A stretch of DNA of 26,244 nt from the NCBI GenBank assembly GCA_900770255.1, contig CAAGJN010000038.1:1-26244 (forward strand). The letters run 5' to 3'. A program made the translations under genes and the position numbers. Positions 7,881 to 14,254 of this stretch are shown piece by piece (position 1 is the first letter of the stretch; each line of letters opens with the position of its first letter). The notes below the pieces were generated by a model. It ran no database searches and was not told the origin of the DNA. It saw nothing but the letters and a program-made list of their open reading frames with translations. The stretch is from Clostridia bacterium (GTDB lineage: Bacteria > Bacillota > Clostridia > Oscillospirales > Acutalibacteraceae).

Positions 7881-8279
7881 ATGGGTAGCAAGCCAGAGAT
7901 CCAGCGTGAATTTACCATCGATACTAATCTACCGGTTGCGGAGCTTACTAAATATATTAGAAAAACGTTTCGACTTGATATTTTTGATACACTTGGGCGA
8001 CCGGTATACCCTATTTCACATACATACTGCGTATTTCGGGATGATGGTACGGTTAGTGATGAGCAAGTTTCTTTCCGCGATTCTGACGGATCAATAAGAG
8101 TAAGACCATGCGTGTCTTGGATTAAAAGTACATATGCGCTTGCGGATTATTTTATTGTTCCGAATAAAAAACCTGAAAACGACATCTATAAAACCACTAA
8201 GGATGAAAACGCCGTTACGATTAAAACTGTATTTGAGCATTCAGACCGTTTGGTTTCTGAATATAGAGAAAGTGGCTAA
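7881..8279 (+). CDS. Orphan protein of unknown function next to the R-M module
   Basis: I do not recognise this 132-residue protein. It is soluble, without a signal peptide or membrane segment, and rich in charged residues. Its first part (REFTIDTNLPVAELTKYI) reads like a short alternating strand/helix fold, and the middle is rich in aspartate and serine. A TATAAT at 7841-7846 sits just upstream, so in-frame starts at 7851, 7854 or 7872 lie too close to the transcript start or lack a ribosome site; I prefer ATG 7881. That ATG overlaps the stop of a six-codon frame (7861-7881, TAATG), so coupled translation is possible. Its place right after the methylase suggests a role with that module, but nothing in the sequence states it. 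Confidence 0.6.
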   Translation: MGSKPEIQREFTIDTNLPVAELTKYIRKTFRLDIFDTLGRPVYPISHTYCVFRDDGTVSDEQVSFRDSDGSIRVRPCVSWIKSTYALADYFIVPNKKPENDIYKTTKDENAVTIKTVFEHSDRLVSEYRESG

Positions 8280-8425
8280 TTGAGGACTTACTCGTAAAAA
8301 TTCCATATATGAATTCTAGGTGCAACTATCATGGAAATGCTCTATATAGTCTGAGAGACGGATTGATTCTTATAATCGACATATACGCTCTAATATGACT
8401 AGATATTTATAGAAATATAAAAATC

Positions 8426-8445
8426 CATCAAACTCATGCTTTTAA
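8426..8445 (+). repeat. Right copy of a 20-bp imperfect direct repeat
   Basis: It matches 5716-5735 at 18 of 20 positions in the same orientation, about 150 bases after the stop of the orphan gene. See the left copy for the shared core. Confidence 0.4.
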
Positions 8446-8497
8446 TATATATTTGTACGTTTTATCTTGTATCCATAATATAAACAGGAGACTCGAT

Positions 8498-8578
8498 ATG
8501 ATCAAGAAAATAGGTTGGTGGATTGATGCTATATGTCAACGGTATAAGTTAATCAGAAAACTGAAGAAGATATCATAA
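8498..8578 (+). CDS. Small cationic amphipathic peptide (26 residues)
   Basis: The frame begins MIKKIGWWIDAIC and ends RKLKKIS, with eight Lys/Arg against one Asp. Hydrophobic residues (I, WW, I, I, L, I, L) are spaced so that a helix would be amphipathic, like small membrane-active toxins or phenol-soluble-modulin-type peptides. The sequence AACAGGAG (8483-8490) lies 7 bases before the ATG, a good ribosome site that is rare in this stretch. No antisense antitoxin could be assigned, and the first clear terminator downstream is at 8760. It is too short for homology to decide. It could be a type I toxin, a secreted peptide or chance. Confidence 0.45.
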   Translation: MIKKIGWWIDAICQRYKLIRKLKKIS

Positions 8579-8759
8579 CGATAATCCTCAGCCATCGGAT
8601 ATAAAACAACAAATTTTTTCTGTTTTACGGATAAACGGAGAAGAAATATAAAATTGGTGCATTTTCAAATATCTGAAACAAACCTCACGGCTTCGTAGTA
8701 AAAAGCACGCTGTGAGAAAAGTGTGCTTCCGCTATCACAGTGACGTCCTAACACAATTG

Positions 8760-8795
8760 GAGTGTTCGTAATGGATTTACGAACACTCTTTTTCT
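8760..8795 (+). terminator. Strong rho-independent terminator
   Basis: A perfect 12-bp stem (GAGTGTTCGTAA 8760-8771 with TTACGAACACTC 8777-8788) and a 5-base loop are followed by TTTTTCT. No large gene precedes it, so it probably ends a small transcript, perhaps the one that starts before the peptide frame. A weaker hairpin with arms near 8704-8710 and 8720-8726 lies just upstream. Confidence 0.85.
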
Positions 8796-8832
8796 ATTCA
8801 AATCCGTTATAAACACCCGCACCAAATCGAGT

Positions 8833-8857
8833 GGATGCAGCTGAACCAGTTGCATCC
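8833..8857 (+). other. Hairpin of 11 bp
   Basis: GGATGCAG-CTG (8833-8843) pairs with CAG-T-TGCATCC (8847-8857), with one G-U pair and a 3-base loop. The T content after it is too interrupted for a good terminator. Role unknown. Confidence 0.4.
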
Positions 8858-8960
8858 GCCTTTGCCATTTTATGTGATAATAGCTGTAATATAATCAAAA
8901 TGCCGCTAAATAAGGTGACGATTATTTATGCGATTATATTTTGTTCCCTATTTATGTGCC

Positions 8961-8988
8961 GAAGCAAGTGTTTTGCTCGCTTCTTTTT
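8961..8988 (+). terminator. Probable rho-independent terminator
   Basis: GAAGC-A-AG (8961-8968) pairs with CT-C-GCTTC (8976-8983), with one A/C mismatch, and is followed by TTTTT (8984-8988). It is the second rightward terminator in the gene-poor stretch. Confidence 0.55.
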
Positions 8989-9073
8989 CATGCTCATCGC
9001 ATCAAGAATAAATCTCTGTAGCATATTCTGACGTAAAATCTTGAGTGCAAATACAAATCACGAATTTTTTCAC

Positions 9074-9101
9074 TTGACAACCGCAAATTCAGTTATATAA
9101 T
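9074..9101 (+). promoter_or_regulatory. Promoter of the marR-MATE operon
   Basis: Consensus TTGACA (9074-9079) and TATAAT (9096-9101) with a 16-bp spacer. The predicted start falls at about 9108. Confidence 0.82.
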
Positions 9102-9107
9102 TAGACT

Positions 9108-9121
9108 GTTCAATTTTGAAC
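9108..9121. promoter_or_regulatory. Palindromic operator for the MarR-type regulator
   Basis: GTTCAATTTTGAAC is a perfect palindrome (GTTCAA/TTGAAC arms, 2-base centre) lying at the expected transcription start and ahead of the ribosome site. Its size and place fit autorepression by a MarR dimer; binding itself is inferred. Confidence 0.6.
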
Positions 9122-9144
9122 TATTTTTTGTCGGAGGCGATGGG

Positions 9145-9609
9145 ATGCTGAAAATTACCGCTGCGGATATCTCGGCATGCATAAAGCGCTTTGCTCAGAC
9201 ATATGCCGCGTTTCTGCACCCTCTGTGCGACAAATACGGCTTGGCGCAGACCGAGCTTGACATCCTGCTCTTTCTTGCGAACAATCCCGGACACGACACG
9301 GCAAAGGACATCTGCTCGTGCAAAAACTTAAAGCCCGGAATTGTCTCGCTCTATGTCGGCAGGCTTGTCAACAGCGGCTATCTTGAGCGCCGCGAGGTGC
9401 CGTCCGACCGGCGCAGAACCGCACTCATCTGCACAAAAAAGGCCGAGGATGTCATCGCGCGCGGGCGGGAATATCAAGGGATCTTCTCAGCCCGGCTCAC
9501 CGAGGGTCTGGAGCAGGAGGATCTTGACCGTTGCCTGCGCTGTCTCGATATGCTCGACGGCAATCTGCAAAAAATTATGAAAGACCTCAGCATTGCAAAG
9601 AAGGAATAA
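9145..9609 (+). CDS. MarR-family transcriptional regulator
   Basis: The protein has 154 residues, a typical MarR length. A winged helix occupies about residues 30-100: the helix TAKDICSCKNLKPGIVSLYVGRL is followed by the wing LERREVPSDRRRTAL, the usual DRR motif of the family. Helices at both ends would form the dimer interface. It most likely represses its own operon and is released by a toxic ligand exported by the pump encoded 2 bases downstream. The ATG follows GGAGG (9133-9137) at good spacing. The pairing resembles MepR-MepA, although no ligand can be named. Confidence 0.92.
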   Translation: MLKITAADISACIKRFAQTYAAFLHPLCDKYGLAQTELDILLFLANNPGHDTAKDICSCKNLKPGIVSLYVGRLVNSGYLERREVPSDRRRTALICTKKAEDVIARGREYQGIFSARLTEGLEQEDLDRCLRCLDMLDGNLQKIMKDLSIAKKE

Positions 9610-9611
9610 AA

Positions 9612-11018
9612 ATGGAAAAAGACAAAACCTTTCTCGGGACTCAGCCAATCGGCAAGCTGCTCTTCAAGCTCTCCGTCCCGACAGTTATCGCTCAGATAGT
9701 CAACATGCTCTACAACATCGTTGATCGCATATATATCGGCCATATTCCTGAAGACGGCAGTCTTGCGCTCACGGGCGTCGGAGTGTGCCTGCCGATAATC
9801 CTTATCATCTCGGCTTTTGCCGCGTTCGTCAGCTCAGGCGGCGCGCCGCGCGCATCGATCTCAATGGGCAAGGGCGACAACGACACGGCGGAGAAGATAC
9901 TCGGCGGCTGCTTTACGATGCAGATCTGCATCTCCGCCGTACTCACGGTTGTTCTGCTCATCTTCAGCCGCGATCTGCTGATGATGTTCGGCGCAAGCGA
10001 AAATACGATAGATTATGCCGTGGACTATATGAACATCTATGCGATCGGCACCGTGTTCGTGCAGCTCACCCTCGGCATGAACGCATTCATCACGGCACAG
10101 GGCTTTGCCAATATCGGCATGATAACCGTGCTCATCGGCGCCGTGGCAAATATCGCGCTCGATCCGCTGTTTATCTTTGGACTGCATATGGGCGTCAAGG
10201 GCGCGGCGCTCGCGACGATAATCTCCCAAGGCATCTCCTGCATATGGGTTGTCGCGTTTCTGTTTGGCAAAAGGACGATACTGCGCCTCAAGAAGGAAAA
10301 CTTCTTTGTAAATATAAAAATTATACTTCCCTGCATCTCGCTGGGTCTTGCGATGTTCATAATGCAGTCGAGCGAGAGCGTCATCTCAGTCTGCTTTAAC
10401 TCCTCACTGCTCAAATACGGCGGCGACATAGCCGTCGGCGCAATGACCATTCTCTCGAGCGTCATGCAGTTCGCGATGCTGCCGCTTCAGGGCATCTCGC
10501 AGGGCTCGCAGCCGATAATCAGCTACAACTACGGCGCAGGCAACGCTACAAGAGTCAAAAAAACCTACCGTCTGCTGCTTGTTATCTGCATGTGCTACTC
10601 CACCCTGCTGTGGGCGCTGATAATGCTGTTCCCGCAGGCGTTTGCCAAAATGTTCTGCTCCGACGCAGAGCTTATCACCTTCACAGCGAGGGCTCTGAGG
10701 ATATACTGCGCAGTCCTGTTCATGTTTGGTATACAGATGTCGAGCCAGATGACATTCGTATCTATCGGAAATGCGCTGTGCTCGATCATCGTCGCTGTCA
10801 TGCGTAAGTTCGTGCTGCTTCTGCCGCTGATATACATCATGCCGTGCATCGTTTCTGACAAGGTGACCGGAGTTTACATGGCCGAGCCCGTAGCGGACTT
10901 TATCGCCGTGACCTTCACCGCCATACTCTTTGCGTGGCAGTTCAGCAAAGCCATGAAAAAGCTCGAGACCGAGCGGCCGCAGAAAAAGCCGGTTGAAAGC
11001 GATGATGCAAACGAGTAA
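9612..11018 (+). CDS. MATE-family multidrug efflux transporter (MepA-like)
   Basis: A 468-residue integral membrane protein with about 12 membrane segments in two similar halves. The N-terminus carries the family pattern IGKLLFKLSVPTVIAQIVNMLYNIVDRIYIG, and the second half repeats it around LPLQGISQGSQPIISYNYGAG, a well-known MATE signature. MATE pumps export cationic drugs and dyes using a sodium or proton gradient. The ATG at 9612 is chosen because AAGGA lies just upstream and the family motif begins there; a longer in-frame reading from 9531 would run through the end of marR. The gap to marR is 2 bases, so the two are co-transcribed. The C-terminal tail is short and charged. Confidence 0.92.
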   Translation: MEKDKTFLGTQPIGKLLFKLSVPTVIAQIVNMLYNIVDRIYIGHIPEDGSLALTGVGVCLPIILIISAFAAFVSSGGAPRASISMGKGDNDTAEKILGGCFTMQICISAVLTVVLLIFSRDLLMMFGASENTIDYAVDYMNIYAIGTVFVQLTLGMNAFITAQGFANIGMITVLIGAVANIALDPLFIFGLHMGVKGAALATIISQGISCIWVVAFLFGKRTILRLKKENFFVNIKIILPCISLGLAMFIMQSSESVISVCFNSSLLKYGGDIAVGAMTILSSVMQFAMLPLQGISQGSQPIISYNYGAGNATRVKKTYRLLLVICMCYSTLLWALIMLFPQAFAKMFCSDAELITFTARALRIYCAVLFMFGIQMSSQMTFVSIGNALCSIIVAVMRKFVLLLPLIYIMPCIVSDKVTGVYMAEPVADFIAVTFTAILFAWQFSKAMKKLETERPQKKPVESDDANE

Positions 11019-11036
11019 GAAACAGCAAAAAATTTA

Positions 11037-11079
11037 TACAAATTAGTTGGCTGAAAAATTTGTACTTTAGTACAGTTTT
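11037..11079. other. Competing AT-rich hairpins, possible weak terminator
   Basis: TACAAATT (11037-11044) pairs with AATTTGTA (11057-11064), and TGTAC (11061-11065) pairs with GTACA (11070-11074) before a T-run. The two share TGTA and cannot form together. The second may weakly terminate the MATE transcript. Confidence 0.35.
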
Positions 11080-11093
11080 TTGTCTCATATTGC

Positions 11094-11122
11094 TTGACTG
11101 TTACCGATAAAAAAAGTATAAT
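11094..11122 (+). promoter_or_regulatory. Strong promoter of the SDR-like gene
   Basis: TTGACT (11094-11099) and TATAAT (11117-11122) with an ideal 17-bp spacer, followed by a GGAGG ribosome site at 11146-11150. Confidence 0.85.
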
Positions 11123-11158
11123 AAAAGCGCTAATACAAATATATCGGAGGTAAACAAA

Positions 11159-12181
11159 ATGAAGGTATTTATGATTGGCGGCACCGGCCTTCTCGGCAGC
11201 GCCGCAGCGCGTATTTTCATTGACAGAGGCCACAGCGTTAAGTCTGTCGCACTTCCGCCCCTTCCCGAAGGAGCTCCCATCCCCGAGGAGATGGAGATCG
11301 TAATGTGCAACATTTACGAGAAGACCGACGATGAAATAAGAGAGCTTATGGCCGGCTGCGACTGCTTCGTTTTCGCCGCAGGCGTTGACGAGAGAGTTGA
11401 GTTCCCCGCACCTGTCTATGACGCTTACTACAAGTACAACATTGCTCCCCTCAAGAGACTCCTTCCCATCTGCAAGGAGCTCGGCTACAAGAATGCCGTT
11501 ATCCTCGGTTCTTACTTCTCCTATCTCGCCAAAGAGCGTCCGGATATGAACCTCTGCGAGAAGCATCCTTACATCAGGAGCCGCATCGATCAGGAGAACG
11601 TCGCTTTCTCCTATGCTGACGATAACTTTGACGTCGCCGTTCTTGAGCTGCCCTACATTTTCGGCACTCAGCCCGGCAGAAAGCCCGTCTGGGTCATCCT
11701 CATCGAGCAGCTCGGCAGAATGGATAAGCTTCCCTGCACTCTGTATCCCAGAGGCGGCACGGCAATGCTTACAGTCCGCCAGGTCGGCGAGGCTATAGTC
11801 GGTGCTGCTGAGCGCAGCAAGGGCGCTAAGGCTTGGCCGATCAGCTGTTACAACATGAAGTGGGCTCCGTTCCTCAAGATCGTCTACTCCGCAAGAGGTA
11901 TGGGCGATAACAGGAAGATCATCGGTATCCCGCCGTGGATGATGAGAATGGGCCTCAAGGGTACTGTCAAGGATTATGCCGCAAGGGGCATCCAGAGCGG
12001 TATCGATCCGATGGGTCTTGCAGACATCATGGATCTTGACCTGTTCATGCCCACTGACTATGCTTTCAAGGATCTCGGCGTCACTGAGGACGATATCAAG
12101 GCTGCTATTACTGACTCTATCAAGGTCAGCGTCGCGTCCTGTGAGGGCAAAGTAAAGCTCCTCGAGATGAAGGGCGAATAA
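11159..12181 (+). CDS. NAD(P)-binding extended SDR-like protein with altered catalytic site
   Basis: This 340-residue protein opens with the Rossmann motif GGTGLLGSAAARIF (7-20) and matches the NAD-dependent epimerase/dehydratase family in length and layout. A strand ending GSYFS (117-121) would carry the usual serine. At the place of the YxxxK catalytic pair, YIRSRIDQE (138-146) aligns well with the family pattern YxxSKxxxE but has Arg142 for Lys. The enzyme may use a different mechanism or only bind the nucleotide. Codons are strongly biased towards C-ending forms, and promoter and ribosome site are near-perfect, so it is probably highly expressed. It appears to be a single-gene unit; the substrate is unknown. 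Confidence 0.82.
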   Translation: MKVFMIGGTGLLGSAAARIFIDRGHSVKSVALPPLPEGAPIPEEMEIVMCNIYEKTDDEIRELMAGCDCFVFAAGVDERVEFPAPVYDAYYKYNIAPLKRLLPICKELGYKNAVILGSYFSYLAKERPDMNLCEKHPYIRSRIDQENVAFSYADDNFDVAVLELPYIFGTQPGRKPVWVILIEQLGRMDKLPCTLYPRGGTAMLTVRQVGEAIVGAAERSKGAKAWPISCYNMKWAPFLKIVYSARGMGDNRKIIGIPPWMMRMGLKGTVKDYAARGIQSGIDPMGLADIMDLDLFMPTDYAFKDLGVTEDDIKAAITDSIKVSVASCEGKVKLLEMKGE

Positions 12182-12194
12182 TTAAAATGCGTAT

Positions 12195-12224
12195 TTTCGG
12201 CGGGGCTTTTCTGTCCCGCCGAAA
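12195..12224. terminator. GC-rich hairpin after the SDR-like gene
   Basis: TTTCGGCGGG (12195-12204) pairs perfectly with CCCGCCGAAA (12215-12224) around a 10-base loop, 13 bases after the stop. A clear T-run is missing on either strand, so it may terminate poorly or protect the mRNA 3' end. Confidence 0.6.
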
Positions 12225-12231
12225 TAATGCT

Positions 12232-12409
12232 TTCTAAAAGCTTTTATCTCCTGCTCATTGCAGTCTCAACGGTGACTGCCGCGGTCGCAAACGGGAGGTT
12301 TTTTCGTCAGGACGCACAAAGACAAGCTTTTTTGTACGCGCTGACGGAAAAACAGCCGCCCGGGCCGCTTTTTATTTTAAATCACAAATTAAGGAACGGG
12401 TGAATCCTT
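12232..12409 (+). promoter_or_regulatory. Structured leader region before typA
   Basis: Three elements follow each other: a palindrome TAAAAGCTTTTA (12235-12246); a hairpin GCAGTC/GACTGC (12260-12265, 12274-12279) enclosed by CTCC (12248-12251) and GGAG (12294-12297) and followed by six T (12299-12304); and a long imperfect hairpin from CGTCAG (12305-12310) to CTGACG (12341-12346). The hairpin plus T-run looks like an attenuator. I recognise no named RNA family, and no promoter is obvious here. Confidence 0.45.
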
Positions 12410-14230
12410 TTGAAAAAAAGAGAAGATGTAAGAAATATAGCAATCATCGCGCACGTCGATCACGGCAAAACTACCCTCGTCGATGAGATGCTCAAGCAGA
12501 GCGGCATTTTCAGAGCCAACGAGCAGGTTCAGGACAGGGTCATGGACTCCAACGATCTTGAGCGCGAGCGCGGAATAACGATCCTTTCAAAGAACACGGC
12601 CGTGCACTACAAGGGCGTCAAAATAAATATAGTCGACACTCCCGGCCACGCCGATTTCGGCGGCGAGGTCGAGCGTATACTCATGATGGTTGACGGCGTG
12701 CTGCTGCTTGTCGATGCGTTTGAGGGCTGCATGCCGCAGACTCGCTTCGTGCTCAAGAAAGCTCTCGCCCTGAAGAAAAAGGTGCTCGTCGTCATCAACA
12801 AGATCGACCGCCCGAACGCGCGCCCCGAAGAGGTTGTTGACGAGGTAATCGACCTGTTCATCGATCTCGGCGCAGAGGAGGATCAGCTCGACTTTCCGGT
12901 CGTCTATGCCTCGGCAAAGGACGGCTATTCGTCGCTCGACCCGACCGTTCGCTCCGGCGATATGCGTCCGCTGCTTGACTCTATCCTTGAGCATATCGAG
13001 ACTCCCGACGGCGACGTTGACGCGCCTCTTCAGATACTCTTTACAAGCCTCGATTATGACGACTATATCGGCAGGATCGGCGTAGGCAGAGTTGAGCGCG
13101 GCAGGGTGACGAAGAACGAGCCTATAGTCCTGTGCAAGACAGACGGCAGTCAGGAAAACGTCAGGGTCTCCCGCCTGTATCAGTTCGAGGGGCTCTCGCG
13201 GGTCGAGGTTGATTCCGCAGCCGCAGGCGACATCGTCTGCATCTCCGGCATCAGCGACATAAATATCGGCGAGACTGCCTGCTCGCCCGACTGCGTGGAG
13301 GCGCTGCCCTTTATCAAGATCGACGAACCCACGATATCCATGAACTTCATGGTCAACGACAGCCCGTTCGCAGGCCGCGAGGGCAAATTCGTGACCTCAA
13401 GAAATATCAGAGACCGCCTGTTCAAGGAGGTCGAGACGAATGTCAGCATGCGCGTTGAGGAGACTGACTCCACCGACACCTTCAAGGTCTCGGGACGCGG
13501 TGAGCTGCATCTCTCGATTCTCATTGAGACTATGCGCCGCCAGGGCTATGAGTTTCAGGTCTCGCGCCCGAAGGTCATTCTCAAGGAGATAAACGGCAAG
13601 ACCTGCGAGCCTATGGAGCTGCTCATAATTGAGGTTCCCGAGCAGTATGTCGGCGCGGTCATCGAGAAGCTCGGCAGCCGCAAGGGTGAACTCGTCAATA
13701 TGGGCTCGCGCGACGGCGGCTCGACTCACCTTGAGTTCCGCATCCCGTCGAGAGGTCTTATCGGCTACCGTGCAGAGTTTTTGACCGACACAAACGGCAA
13801 CGGCATCATGAACCAGCTCTTCGACGGCTATGAGCCCTATAAGGGCGAGATCGTTACCCGCGAGCGCGGCTCGATAGTCGTGCACGAGACGGGCGTGAGC
13901 ACCGCCTACGGTCTTTTCAATACGCAGGACAGAGGCAGGCTGTTTATTCCCGCAGGCGTCGAGGTCTACGAGGGTATGATAGTCGGCGAATGTGCCAAGA
14001 ATGAGGATATAGTCTGCAACATCTGCAAGAGCAAGCACCTGACTAACACCCGCGCATCGGGCTCCGACGATGCGCTGCGCCTTGTGCCCTACACCGACAT
14101 GAGCCTTGAGCAGTGCATGGAGTTCATCAAGGACGACGAGTTGCTCGAGGTCACACCGAAGTCCCTCAGGCTCAGAAAACGCATACTCTCGAAAGAGAAG
14201 AGACTCAAGCAGCAGTTCAGAAGCAAATAA
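12410..14230 (+). CDS. typA: Ribosome-associated GTPase TypA/BipA
   Basis: The 606-residue length matches the family closely. GTPase motifs are clear: G1 AHVDHGKTTL near 14-23, switch region ERERGITI, G3 DTPGHADFGGEVER, and NKID for G4. The elongation-factor-like domains follow (VGRVERGRVTKNEPI; FMVNDSPFAGREG), and the C-terminal TypA-specific domain ends in RKRILSKEKRLKQQ. BipA binds the 70S ribosome and assists 50S assembly and growth under stress. The start is TTG at 12410 (KKREDVRNIAIIAHVDHGK follows), with GGAACGGGTG ahead; the GTG at 12400 is out of frame. It is probably co-transcribed with ribF, 24 bases downstream. Confidence 0.97.
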   Translation: MKKREDVRNIAIIAHVDHGKTTLVDEMLKQSGIFRANEQVQDRVMDSNDLERERGITILSKNTAVHYKGVKINIVDTPGHADFGGEVERILMMVDGVLLLVDAFEGCMPQTRFVLKKALALKKKVLVVINKIDRPNARPEEVVDEVIDLFIDLGAEEDQLDFPVVYASAKDGYSSLDPTVRSGDMRPLLDSILEHIETPDGDVDAPLQILFTSLDYDDYIGRIGVGRVERGRVTKNEPIVLCKTDGSQENVRVSRLYQFEGLSRVEVDSAAAGDIVCISGISDINIGETACSPDCVEALPFIKIDEPTISMNFMVNDSPFAGREGKFVTSRNIRDRLFKEVETNVSMRVEETDSTDTFKVSGRGELHLSILIETMRRQGYEFQVSRPKVILKEINGKTCEPMELLIIEVPEQYVGAVIEKLGSRKGELVNMGSRDGGSTHLEFRIPSRGLIGYRAEFLTDTNGNGIMNQLFDGYEPYKGEIVTRERGSIVVHETGVSTAYGLFNTQDRGRLFIPAGVEVYEGMIVGECAKNEDIVCNICKSKHLTNTRASGSDDALRLVPYTDMSLEQCMEFIKDDELLEVTPKSLRLRKRILSKEKRLKQQFRSK

Positions 14231-14254
14231 AAAACACCGAAAGGGGAGAAAAGG

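Larger units (their letters stand above)
8280..9073. other. Gene-poor AT-rich stretch with small-transcript signals
   Basis: No protein of normal size is supported here. It holds a 26-residue peptide frame (8498-8578), the right copy of a direct repeat (8426-8445), a strong terminator (8760-8795), a 25-base hairpin (8833-8857) and a second probable terminator (8961-8988), all readable rightwards. A 66-codon frame at 8831-9031 has no ribosome site and overlaps the hairpin and terminator, so I do not accept it. The stretch may contain small RNAs or remnants of lost genes at the island's right edge. Confidence 0.5.

Noticed and set aside
8453..8481. Promoter TTGTAC-17-TAATAT for the 26-residue peptide
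   Set aside because: It would start transcription at the ribosome site itself, leaving almost no leader.
8772..8813. A short frame starting at an ATG with GGAG upstream
   Set aside because: Its start lies inside the terminator hairpin 8760-8788, so the ribosome site is part of the stem.
8831..9031. A 66-codon rightward frame starting at GTG, with a hydrophobic C-terminal half
   Set aside because: No ribosome site, and it runs through an 11-bp hairpin and a probable terminator; composition looks random.
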